Source of the DNA: Folioceros fuciformis
Lineage: Eukaryota > Anthocerotophyta > Anthocerotopsida > Anthocerotales
Direction: 5' to 3'
Assembly (NCBI GenBank): GCA_049999805.1
Contig: JBNGIO010006283.1
Span: forward strand, 263,191-327,190
Length of the DNA stretch: 64,000 nt
Positions 1 to 9,131 of the stretch are shown here, in pieces; position 1 is the stretch's first letter; each line of letters opens with the position of its first letter. A model generated the notes under the pieces. It did not search any database. It saw only the letters and a list, made by a program, of their open reading frames with translations, and was not told the origin of the DNA. The translations under genes and the position numbers were made by a program.

Positions 1-3000
1 TGCAGTTTTTCAAATACTTGTTTTGCATCCTGGATGCTTCTGCACTTTGCATACATGCTAATCAATGTGATATTTACAAATGTGGATAGACAGCCTCTTC
101 CTGTAGCTGCAGCATGGATTTGTTTCCCCTTCATTAGGGAGCCCACTTTGAAACATTTCCCATCGCAAACCACGCTTTCTTCTTCTTCTGCGAGGTTACC
201 GCACGCTTGTAGGGCACTAACAAAGGTTCGCGCATTTGGAGCGACCCTTTGCTCTTGCATCTCGTGATATAGGCGCCAGGCATTCGCACCATCACCCTGC
301 TGAGCGTATGCAGCAAGCATGGCATTCCATGACACCACGGAGCGTTGCTGCAATTTGTCAAAAACGTGCTCTGCATCCTTGATGCTCCCACATTTTGAAT
401 ACATGCTAACCAAAGTGTTTCCAACAAAAATATCTGATTCGAAACCCCCTTCTGTTGCACCAGCATGTATCTTCCTGCCCACTTGAAGGGATTCAATTTT
501 GAAACCCTGCTCATCAACGTAAGTGCTTTCCTCCTTCTCTGCAGTGCTGCCACATGCTTGAAGGGCACTGACAAATGTCCGGTCAGTTGGCCTAACTCCT
601 GCTTCTTGCATTCGCCTAAACATCTGTAAAGCCTTCTCACCTTGGTCCTGTTGAGCATATGCTGCAATCATGACATTCCACGTTACAACATCATGCTGAG
701 GCATTCCATCAAACACCTGCTGTGCATTCACAGTGCTCCCACACTTTGCAAACATACTTACCAACGTATTTCTAACATACCAATCCGATTCAAACCCATG
801 TGCCAGCACATCAGCGTGAATCCTGTTGCCCTCTTCCAGATCTCCCAGTTTGCTGCATGCTTTGAGTAAACTGACAAACGTGTACCTGTCAGGCTGCACA
901 CCTTCCTGCTGCATCTGGTCATAGCACAAAAGTGCCTCACGACATTTCCCAGCATTGCTATACCCTGAAATGATAGCTGTCCATGAAAATGCAGTTCGAT
1001 GGGGCAACCTTTCAAACAACTGCACCGCATCTGCAAGGCTACCACAGTTAGCCAGCGTAGTAACCATGAGATCCCCCAAGGATTTGTTAGACTCTAATCC
1101 ATGTTTTGCCAGCTGAGCAATGATCTGCTTAGCCTCCCAGAGAGCTTTCCTTTTCATACAGGCTTGTAGAAGCGTCTGGTAAATCTGTACAGAAGGCACA
1201 CATCCCTGCTGGTCCAGATGGAGCAAACCAAGCACAGCCTTGTTAACTTGTCCTTGGTGACAGAGTGCCTCTAATGATCGAATGGTCAAACGACTTGACT
1301 CTTCAGGTTCAGATGTCTGTTGCACAGTTGAGACTGCTGCTGAAAGGGTCCCTACCTGCTCCAGTTTCCTGTTTAAGTATGTGAGAAATTTGTAGATCGT
1401 TGACTCTAGGTGATGTCTGTGGTCACCAACCATAAAGGTGTGCACCTCCTGACCATGCTCGATCCAGCTCTGCCCGGGCTGTCTGGTTGCAGCCACACAA
1501 TGCCTCAATTCATCTACTTCCTGAACACACTCCCACATTCCAGCATCAGCATAGATATTAGACATGAGCACATAGGCTGCACCATGTCTTGGTTCTAGAC
1601 CCACGGCAGCATCGAAAGCACGCTTTCCAAGTTCCACCTCACCGTGCTTTCGGCAAGCACCAAGCAGACACAACCATACGGGCAAATCAGGCTGCATTGG
1701 CACGTGGAGAAGTAAATTTTCTGCTTTGCTAAAGAGTCCTGCGCGACCAACCATGTCAATAACACAGGCATAATGCTCCGTAGTAGCAGAAATGCCATGT
1801 TCATTCGTCATGCTCTGAAAGTACTCCAGTCCGTTCTCCACCATGCCAGCATGACTGCATGCGGAGAGGACTGCCATAAATGCGACTCCATCTGGTCTGA
1901 AGCCTGCAGTCAGCATTTCCTCAAAAAGCTGCAAGCTTCTAATACAATCTCCAACACGGGAATACCCAGCAATGAGTGCACTCCACGACACGAGACTAGG
2001 CTGAGACAGTGAGTCGAATACAAGCTGAGCATCCACCATACTCCCACATTTGCCATACGCATTGATTAAACTGTTGGCCAGAGAAAGGTTGCACAGAAGT
2101 CCTCTTTCCACGATGCTCTCGTGGACGTGCATGCACATGTCTAAGGCTCCTGTACGGCTGCATGCGTCAAGTACAGAAATGAAGGTGGCTGTGTCTGCTT
2201 TGACTCCTTCTGCTTGCATCTGGGTATAAATTTGAAACGACTTCTCCCCTTGCTCTTGGTGAGCATATGCTGCTATCATGGAATTCCATGACACAACATC
2301 CCGCTGATACATCCTGTTGAACACGTGTTCCGCATCCTTGATGCTCCCACATTTTGCATACATACTTATCAAAGTACTACCTACGAAAGCTTGTGACTCA
2401 AAGCCCCACAAAGTCGCATCAGCATGCACTGCCCGGCCCTCCTGCAAAGCCTCGACCTTCACATTTCTTCCATCCACCAGTGAATATACCTCTGTTTCTG
2501 CAATGCTACCACACGCTTGCGAAGCACTGACGAAGGTCCACATATTTGGCATGATTCCTACCGCTTGCATCTGCTTATAACACTGCAAGGCGGCTCCTCC
2601 ACGGTCTAGTTGGGCGTACGCTGTTATAAGGGCATTCCATAACACCACATCGTGCTGCAAGGATGTCTGAAATACATGCTCTGCATCTTTGATGCTTCCA
2701 CACTTGGCATACATGTGGACCAAAATAGTGCTGACGGAGGTGTCTGAGTCGAGACCCATACTCACAGCTGTAGCTTGTATCTCCCTCACCTGCTGCAAGC
2801 ACTCCATCTTTACATGCTGTCCGTCAAGCAGTGCACTTTCTTCCTTTTCTGCGAGCTTGCCACATGCTTGGAGGGCATTAACAAGCGTCCGCAGATCTGG
2901 GCTCGCCCCTTCCTGAGACATCTGCATATACAGCTGCATTGCCTTCTCTGCTTGGTCCTGTTCAGCATATGCCGCAATCATGATATTCCATGAAACCACA

Positions 3001-4637
3001 TCACGCCGCTCCAGCCTGTCAAACGCCTTTTCTGCATCCTTGATGCTCCAACAATTAGCGTACATACTAACCAAGGAATTGCCAACAACGAGGTTGGATT
3101 CGAGACCGTCTTCAATGACGGCAGAATGTATTTCCCTTCCCTTTTGCAAGGACTCCACCTTCAGATATTGCCCATTTATGAATGCACTCTCCTCCTTTTC
3201 TGCGAGCTTGCCACACGCGTGGAGAATGCTGACATAGGTGAGTCCATCTGGCTTGAGACCTTCCTCTAGTAGTTGATAATAAATTTCCAATGCCTTTTCA
3301 CCTTGGTCCTGCTGAGCATATGATGAAATCATCGCAGTCCATGCTACCACACTGCGCTTAGGCAATCTGTCAAATAGCTGCTTGGCATCATTGATGCTGC
3401 CGCACTTCCCATAAACATTCACCAAAGTGCTTCCCACAAAACTGTCCAAGTCAAGACCCCTCTCAACAGCCCCGGCGTGTACCTTCCTTCCCTTCTCCAA
3501 CGACGCCACCTTCACATACTGCTCATCCACAACAGTAGTTTCCTCAGTATCTGCAAGAGACCCACATGCTTGAAGTGCAGTAACAAATGTTCGAGCATTT
3601 GGCGTCATGCCCTCTAGTTGCATCTCCCAGAAGGTTTTCAAGGCGCTCTCTCCCTGCCCACTCTCAACATATGCTGCAATCATGGCATTCCACAACGCCA
3701 CATCAGGCTGCGAAAATCTGTCAAACACCTCCTTAGCATCAGTAATGCTCCCACATTTTGCATACATGAGGACCAAAATGCTCCCAATAAAAACATCTGA
3801 TTCAAGACCTCTCCACTTAGCTTTGGCATGGATTACCTTTCCCCACTGTAAGGCATGCACTTTCAAATTCTGGTCGCCTACAGTTGAAGTTTCCGTCTGT
3901 CTTGCAAGGCTGGCACAGGCTTGGAGAGCACTGACAAAAGTCCGATCATTAGGCGTAAAACCTTCCTCTTCCATTCTACAGTATATCTGCAAGGCCTTCT
4001 CGCCTTGGTCCTGTTGAGCATATGCTGCAAGAAGTGCATTCCACGACACCACATTCCGTTGTGCCAATCCGTCGAACACCCGTTGAGCATCGATGATACT
4101 CCCACACTTTGAATACATGCTAACCAGAGAGCTCCCAACAAACACGTCGGATTCAAATCCATGTGCCTTAATTTCAGAATGTATCCGCTTGCCTTGTTCC
4201 AGGTCCTCCAACCTGCTGCATGCTTTGACTAGGCTCACAAAGACATGAGCGTCGGGCTGCACACCTTCCTGTTGCATCTGGTCATAGCACAACAAAGCCT
4301 GCTGACACTTTCCAGCAGTGATGAACCCTGAGATGATGGCTGTCCAAGAGAGAACAGTTCGGTGTGATAATCTAGTAAAAACCTGCAGCCCATCTGCAAG
4401 GCTACCACAGTTCACGAGACTGGTGACCACCAGATTTCCTAGATATCTGCTGGCATCTAACCCGTGTTTTGTAAGGTGAGCTTGTACCTGCTTTGCTTCC
4501 GCAAGGGTCTTCTGCTTCGAGCATGCCTGCAATAATCTCCTGTACATCTCAATGGACGGGACGACTCCCTGTTGATCCATACGGAGCAGAGCCAGTAGAG
4601 CCGCATCAAGCCGTCCTTCCTTGCATAGGACCTCCAT
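1..4637 (-). CDS. Giant fused PPR protein (PLS class), 3' end outside window
   Basis: I read this frame codon by codon from 4637 to 3 and found no stop: 1545 codons, running off the left edge. PPR proteins bind organellar RNA in a sequence-specific way. Residues 1 to about 960 are a PLS-type array with repeated MYxKCGS and VVSWNAMIAAY blocks. E and E+ motifs follow, ending near residue 1080 (WIEHGQEVHTFMVGD at 1058). After a linker of about 40 residues, a second PPR copy starts near 1116 and is clearly homologous to residues 1-450 (both contain LADxxQxFxRLxHRT, then ALLCYDQMQQEGVQPD). Seven repeats carry the same insertion of about 15-17 residues. No DYW domain is seen inside the window. The start ATG is at 4637 with an in-frame TGA at 4685. 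A pyrimidine-rich acceptor-like site near 4660 leaves room for an upstream exon with a targeting peptide. Confidence 0.88.
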   Translation of the reverse strand, partial: MEVLCKEGRLDAALLALLRMDQQGVVPSIEMYRRLLQACSKQKTLAEAKQVQAHLTKHGLDASRYLGNLVVTSLVNCGSLADGLQVFTRLSHRTVLSWTAIISGFITAGKCQQALLCYDQMQQEGVQPDAHVFVSLVKACSRLEDLEQGKRIHSEIKAHGFESDVFVGSSLVSMYSKCGSIIDAQRVFDGLAQRNVVSWNALLAAYAQQDQGEKALQIYCRMEEEGFTPNDRTFVSALQACASLARQTETSTVGDQNLKVHALQWGKVIHAKAKWRGLESDVFIGSILVLMYAKCGSITDAKEVFDRFSQPDVALWNAMIAAYVESGQGESALKTFWEMQLEGMTPNARTFVTALQACGSLADTEETTVVDEQYVKVASLEKGRKVHAGAVERGLDLDSFVGSTLVNVYGKCGSINDAKQLFDRLPKRSVVAWTAMISSYAQQDQGEKALEIYYQLLEEGLKPDGLTYVSILHACGKLAEKEESAFINGQYLKVESLQKGREIHSAVIEDGLESNLVVGNSLVSMYANCWSIKDAEKAFDRLERRDVVSWNIMIAAYAEQDQAEKAMQLYMQMSQEGASPDLRTLVNALQACGKLAEKEESALLDGQHVKMECLQQVREIQATAVSMGLDSDTSVSTILVHMYAKCGSIKDAEHVFQTSLQHDVVLWNALITAYAQLDRGGAALQCYKQMQAVGIMPNMWTFVSASQACGSIAETEVYSLVDGRNVKVEALQEGRAVHADATLWGFESQAFVGSTLISMYAKCGSIKDAEHVFNRMYQRDVVSWNSMIAAYAHQEQGEKSFQIYTQMQAEGVKADTATFISVLDACSRTGALDMCMHVHESIVERGLLCNLSLANSLINAYGKCGSMVDAQLVFDSLSQPSLVSWSALIAGYSRVGDCIRSLQLFEEMLTAGFRPDGVAFMAVLSACSHAGMVENGLEYFQSMTNEHGISATTEHYACVIDMVGRAGLFSKAENLLLHVPMQPDLPVWLCLLGACRKHGEVELGKRAFDAAVGLEPRHGAAYVLMSNIYADAGMWECVQEVDELRHCVAATRQPGQSWIEHGQEVHTFMVGDHRHHLESTIYKFLTYLNRKLEQVGTLSAAVSTVQQTSEPEESSRLTIRSLEALCHQGQVNKAVLGLLHLDQQGCVPSVQIYQTLLQACMKRKALWEAKQIIAQLAKHGLESNKSLGDLMVTTLANCGSLADAVQLFERLPHRTAFSWTAIISGYSNAGKCREALLCYDQMQQEGVQPDRYTFVSLLKACSKLGDLEEGNRIHADVLAHGFESDWYVRNTLVSMFAKCGSTVNAQQVFDGMPQHDVVTWNVMIAAYAQQDQGEKALQMFRRMQEAGVRPTDRTFVSALQACGSTAEKEESTYVDEQGFKIESLQVGRKIHAGATEGGFESDIFVGNTLVSMYSKCGSIKDAEHVFDKLQQRSVVSWNAMLAAYAQQGDGANAWRLYHEMQEQRVAPNARTFVSALQACGNLAEEEESVVCDGKCFKVGSLMKGKQIHAAATGRGCLSTFVNITLISMYAKCRSIQDAKQVFEKL

Positions 4638-5275
4638 CTCACAGGCATTCCTGAAGTTGCAGAAAGTAGGGGTCGTCAAGCATCACAGAAGTCAAGAGCA
4701 GAACGTACATTCAAACGGGTACAGAACTTTCAAACAGGTCGCACCTTCCATTCACAGATGTCCCAGGCGTTGACGACGCTGATAGGTCTAACATCCCAAC
4801 CTGCACTCGAGCATCTAGCATGGCCTGGGTGCAGGTCCACCTTGTCGTCAGGCTGGTAAGTTCGTAACAGAAAATTTGTGCCACGCCCACACTCGGTGCC
4901 GATCGATGTTTGTCTTTCTATCTTCTGGTATGGCTCGCTGCTGCTGCCTGTATCTGACGTCTTATTGAGGCAGACGTGCGTGGTCCGCGGTCATCAGGCT
5001 TTCCCTTGCTCCTTGAGAATAGGGGACAGTGTCGATGAAGGCATCCATCACAAAAGACGCAAGGAATAGCCTCTTCCACGCCTTACGCAAGACTGGGACA
5101 CGGGAGCATAAGGCACGTTCAACTTGGTCAGTCTGCTTTTCCTTTCCAGTTACCGATAGCAGTGCTTGAGGATGTGGAGCCTGACGACAGAAGAAGCCAG
5201 TCTGAATGGTCCCGCTGTATACTGATGATGGGTAGATCCCGTTTTCTGCTTTGACAGGTACTTCCTGCTTATAGG
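4638..5275. promoter_or_regulatory. Divergent promoter region between two PPR genes
   Basis: About 640 bp separate two PPR genes transcribed in opposite directions, so the 5' leaders and promoters of both must lie here. No TATA box or other element stands out. One or two short upstream exons could be hidden here: the rightward PPR frame has no in-frame ATG before a TGA at 5252, and acceptor-like sites (TTTGACAG at 5250-5257, CTTATAG at 5268-5274) sit just before it. Confidence 0.4.
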
Positions 5276-8200
5276 GTGGTGGCGTATGAAACAGATACAG
5301 AGGTGGGAACCTGGAGAAACAGCGAAAAGGGGCAGCTGAGCTACGCTGTTGAAGCATTGGGCCTCCTTGTCCAGCAGGGGTCTTATGTCTCCCCACTTGT
5401 CTTTTACGAAGTTTTCAGGAGATCGAGAGCCAAGAAGGAACTGGTGGTGGGACGATATATTCATGCTCTTGTTCTCAAGAGTGGGTATGAGTCAAACAAG
5501 CTCCTGGCCAACCACATCATCCGCATGTATGCGTCTCATGCGAGGTTGCAGGAAGTGCTGCAAGTATTTTCCAAAGTGGTTGCACCAAACGCTCACGTGT
5601 GGGCATCGTTCATCTTGGCGCATGCTGAACATGGGCATCCGATGCAGGCAATAAAACTGTACTGGCAGATGCGACGGTCTGGGGTCCTACCGGATAACCA
5701 CATCTTTGTGGCTGTTCTGAAAGCATGTGCCAGGGCAGCAGATTTGACTTCAGGAAGGCAGCTGCATGCGGAGGTGTTGAGAGGTACAACTGAGCCGGAT
5801 GTGTTTGTTGGGAGCTGCCTGGTGGACATGTATGCGAAATGCGGGAGCTTAGACGATGCCCGGAGAGTCTTTGACAGCCTAGCCACGAGGAATGTTGTGA
5901 CATGGACTGCCATGGTTTCTGGATATTCTCAGCATGGACTTGGGCACGAAGCTCTGATTCTGTACGCAGCTATGCACCAGGAGGACATCACTCCAGCTGA
6001 CCACGTGATATTTATGTGCCTGCTGAAAGCATGTGCCAGCGTTGGCGCCCTACGAGAAGGGAAACAGCTGCATTGCCAGATTCTGGAAAGATGCTTGGAT
6101 GAAGATCCAGTGATGGGCAGCTCCTTGGTAGACATGTACGCCAAATGTGGGAGCCTGGATGATGCCCGCAAGGTTTTCGACAGCTTAGCCTCCAGGAACG
6201 TGATCACATGGAATGCGATGCTTGCAGGATATGCTGAGCACGGGCTTGCCGATGAAGTTCTCTCCCTTTATGATACCATGCAGCAAGGAGGCATCACTAC
6301 CCCTGACAGTGTCACATTCATGTGCCTCCTGAATGCATGTGCCAGTATTGGAGCCACAGGTGTAGGCAAGGAGATGCATTCACAGATCCAAGAGCAAGGA
6401 CTGGACATCGACGACGTTCTTGGTAGCTGCCTGGTGGACATGTATGCAAAATGCGGGAGCTTGACTGATGCCCGCCATGTGTTTGACAGTCTAGCCTCAA
6501 GGAATGTGGTGGCCTGGAACACGTTGCTGACAGGATATGCTCAGCATGGCCTCGGGCGCGAGGCCCTCAGCCTGTATCAACGTATGCAAGAGGAGGGCGT
6601 CCCTCCTGGTGAAATCACATTTGTATGCCTTTTGAAATCATGTGCCAGCATTAAGGCACTGCCTGAAGGTAAGCAACTTCATTGTCAAATTCAGGAAAGA
6701 GGGCTGGAGGCTGATGTGGTCATTGGCAGTTGCTTGCTGGACATGTATGCCAAATGCGGGAGCTTAGACGATGCCCGCAAGGTGTTCGACATGATGCCCA
6801 CAAGGAATGTGGTTACATGGAATGTCATGCTCGCAGCATATGCCGAGCACGGACTGGCACAAGAATCTCTTACACTTTATACAGCAATGCAACAGGAGAG
6901 CATCACTCAACCTGACCACGGCACATTCGTCTGTCTCCTTAAAGCATGTGGCAGCACTGGAGCTCTACATCAGGGGCAGCAGCTCCACCGCCAGATACAA
7001 GACAGGGGCCTGGACTCCGATCTCGTCATCAGTAACTCCCTGGTAGACATGTATGCAAAATGCTCGAGCGTCGAGGAAGCCCGCAAGGTGTTCGACAGCA
7101 TGGTCACGAAGGACGTGGTAACATGGACAGTTCTGCTGGGAGGATATGTGGGGCACGGGCTGGGTCAAGAGGCCCTTCATCTTTATAAAACCATGGAGCA
7201 GGAGGGCATCGCTCTGGCTGATCATGTTACATTTGTCTTCCTCCTGAAGGCATGTGCCACCATCGGAGCTCTGCATCAGGGGAGGCAGCTGCATGCCCTG
7301 GTTCAGGAAAAAGGCTTGGAAGGCAACGTGGTTGTGGGCAGCTGCCTGGTGGACATGTACACCAAATGCGGGAGCATTGACGATGCACGCCGAGTGTTTG
7401 ACAATCTTGCGATCAAGGACGCTGTAACCTGGACTGCCATGATCGCAGGATATGCCGAGAACGAGCTCGGAGAAGAAGCCCTGGCTGTGTATTACAGTAT
7501 GCTGCAGGAGGGGGAATGGCCAGCTGATCGTGTCACATTCGTTTGCCTGCTGAAGGCGTGTGCCAGCATTGCAGCCTTGGAGCCAGGTAGGCAGCTCCAT
7601 GCCAGGATTGAGGAGGTGGGGTTGGGCGCTGACGTAGTTGTTGGGAACTGTCTTGTGGACATGTATGCTAAGTGCGGAAGCTTAGACGACGCCAGGTTGG
7701 TGTTTGAGAGTTTACCCACGCGGAATGTGGTGACCTGGAACGCCATGCTTGCAGGATACGCCGATCAGGGGCTCGGTGACAAGGCTCTCGACCTGTATGC
7801 ACGTATGCAGGCTGAGGGACTCACTGCCGCGGATGCTGTCACATTCGTGTGCCTGCTCACTGCATGCTCCAGCACCGGAGCCCTTGGTTTGGGCAAGGAG
7901 CTCCATGCTCAGATTCGGGGACGAGGGCTGGAAGCCGATGTGGTTGTGGGAAGCTGCCTGGTAGACATGTATGCCAAATGCGGGAGCTTGGAAGATGCCC
8001 GCATTGTGTTTGACAGCTTGGGTAGCAGAAATGTGGTCACCTGGACTGCCATGATCACAGCATACGCTCAGCACGGGCTTGGTGCAAAGGCCTTACAGTG
8101 CTTTGAAGAGATGCGGCTGGCTGGGGTGAAACCCAACGAGGTGACATATCTCTCGCTCCTCTCTGCATGCAGCCATGGTGGGCTGGTGGACCAAGGTGTG

Positions 8201-8632
8201 GAGTTCTTCACATCCATGAGCAGGGAGCATGGTTTCACTCCCAGTATTGAGCATTACGTGAGTATGATAGACCTCTTCGGCCGCGCTGGATGCTTCGCAA
8301 GAGTGCAGGACTTGCTGTCAACCATGCCCATGCCGCCTGATCTGGCTACCTGGTTGTGTATCCTGGCTGCGTGCCGGAATCACGGCAACGCGGAGCTGGC
8401 TGAGAAAGCCTTCAATGGAGCAGTTCTTCTGCAGCCCAATCACCCTGCTGCATATGTATTGATGTCGCACATATATGCAGATGCTGGCCACTTGCATCGT
8501 GCAAACGAGGTGGAGAGGCTGAGGAAGGAGAGAAAAGCCTGGAAAGAGCCAGGGCGCAGCTGGATTGGTCATGAGTGGGACGCTCAAGCGTTTCTTGTCG
8601 GGAGTGCCCTCTCTCAGAATGCATTAACATGA
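5276..8632 (+). CDS. PPR protein, PLS class with E/E+ tail, highly regular array
   Basis: An uninterrupted frame of about 1118 codons encodes a PLS-type pentatricopeptide protein, probably a plastid or mitochondrial RNA-binding factor. From about residue 50 to 1000 it repeats a triad of about 100 residues roughly nine times. Each copy contains LVDMYAKCGSLDDAR, VFDSLxxRNVVTWxAM and a TFVCLLKACAS-like block. The C-terminus has E-type motifs (EHYVSMIDLFGRAG, then YVLMSHIYADAG, then WKEPGRSWIGHEWDAQ) and stops soon after; there is no DYW deaminase domain. The unit copies are unusually alike, which suggests recent internal duplication. The left limit is uncertain: 5276 is a GTG, there is no ATG in frame between the upstream TGA (5252) and codon 84, and PPR homology clearly starts before codon 84. 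A short upstream exon is therefore likely. The array differs from the neighbouring minus-strand PPR in lacking the repeated loop insertion. Confidence 0.88.
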   Translation: MVAYETDTEVGTWRNSEKGQLSYAVEALGLLVQQGSYVSPLVFYEVFRRSRAKKELVVGRYIHALVLKSGYESNKLLANHIIRMYASHARLQEVLQVFSKVVAPNAHVWASFILAHAEHGHPMQAIKLYWQMRRSGVLPDNHIFVAVLKACARAADLTSGRQLHAEVLRGTTEPDVFVGSCLVDMYAKCGSLDDARRVFDSLATRNVVTWTAMVSGYSQHGLGHEALILYAAMHQEDITPADHVIFMCLLKACASVGALREGKQLHCQILERCLDEDPVMGSSLVDMYAKCGSLDDARKVFDSLASRNVITWNAMLAGYAEHGLADEVLSLYDTMQQGGITTPDSVTFMCLLNACASIGATGVGKEMHSQIQEQGLDIDDVLGSCLVDMYAKCGSLTDARHVFDSLASRNVVAWNTLLTGYAQHGLGREALSLYQRMQEEGVPPGEITFVCLLKSCASIKALPEGKQLHCQIQERGLEADVVIGSCLLDMYAKCGSLDDARKVFDMMPTRNVVTWNVMLAAYAEHGLAQESLTLYTAMQQESITQPDHGTFVCLLKACGSTGALHQGQQLHRQIQDRGLDSDLVISNSLVDMYAKCSSVEEARKVFDSMVTKDVVTWTVLLGGYVGHGLGQEALHLYKTMEQEGIALADHVTFVFLLKACATIGALHQGRQLHALVQEKGLEGNVVVGSCLVDMYTKCGSIDDARRVFDNLAIKDAVTWTAMIAGYAENELGEEALAVYYSMLQEGEWPADRVTFVCLLKACASIAALEPGRQLHARIEEVGLGADVVVGNCLVDMYAKCGSLDDARLVFESLPTRNVVTWNAMLAGYADQGLGDKALDLYARMQAEGLTAADAVTFVCLLTACSSTGALGLGKELHAQIRGRGLEADVVVGSCLVDMYAKCGSLEDARIVFDSLGSRNVVTWTAMITAYAQHGLGAKALQCFEEMRLAGVKPNEVTYLSLLSACSHGGLVDQGVEFFTSMSREHGFTPSIEHYVSMIDLFGRAGCFARVQDLLSTMPMPPDLATWLCILAACRNHGNAELAEKAFNGAVLLQPNHPAAYVLMSHIYADAGHLHRANEVERLRKERKAWKEPGRSWIGHEWDAQAFLVGSALSQNALT

Positions 8633-9131
8633 ATATTACCACGTACAGTACATCTTACCGTCCACTGCGGTGTATAGCTTGCAACCCTGTCAACCGTCCC
8701 GTCCCTCCAAAGCAAACTGTCCCTCTACAGTCTACTCTGCCCCTTCTATATGGCAGGGCCCAAAGGACATGTTCCGCTGTGGATAGCCTGTGGTCCACAA
8801 CACGTTGAGAAGTTGGAAACATTGAAAGGCCACAACCCCCCTTCACCATGCAACCTCACGCTTACGCAGAGGCTGCACCAGACCACCACCTCGTTCGAGG
8901 TGCTAGAGGTCTCAGAGACCGCATAAATAAAGGGGGCATGCAGGCTGACGCTAGTTCTACCATAGCGAGACAAAAAATTAAATTCGCATTCAGCGCTGCT
9001 GATCAACGTCCCAATCTCTCTCTCCCGCAACACGAATCTCTCACTACAGGGGTATCTTCACAGGTGGCCAGGTGGCGAGTCCAAAATTCTCGGGTAAGCG
9101 CTGTGCACCATACTCAAGTACACAACAAATG
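8633..9131. other. Intergenic spacer between convergent PPR and HUS1 genes
   Basis: About 500 bp between two genes that point toward each other, so it must hold both 3' untranslated regions. An AATAAA-like element (AAATAAAG at 8925-8932) is the only polyadenylation-type signal noticed. No convincing gene is seen. Confidence 0.5.
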
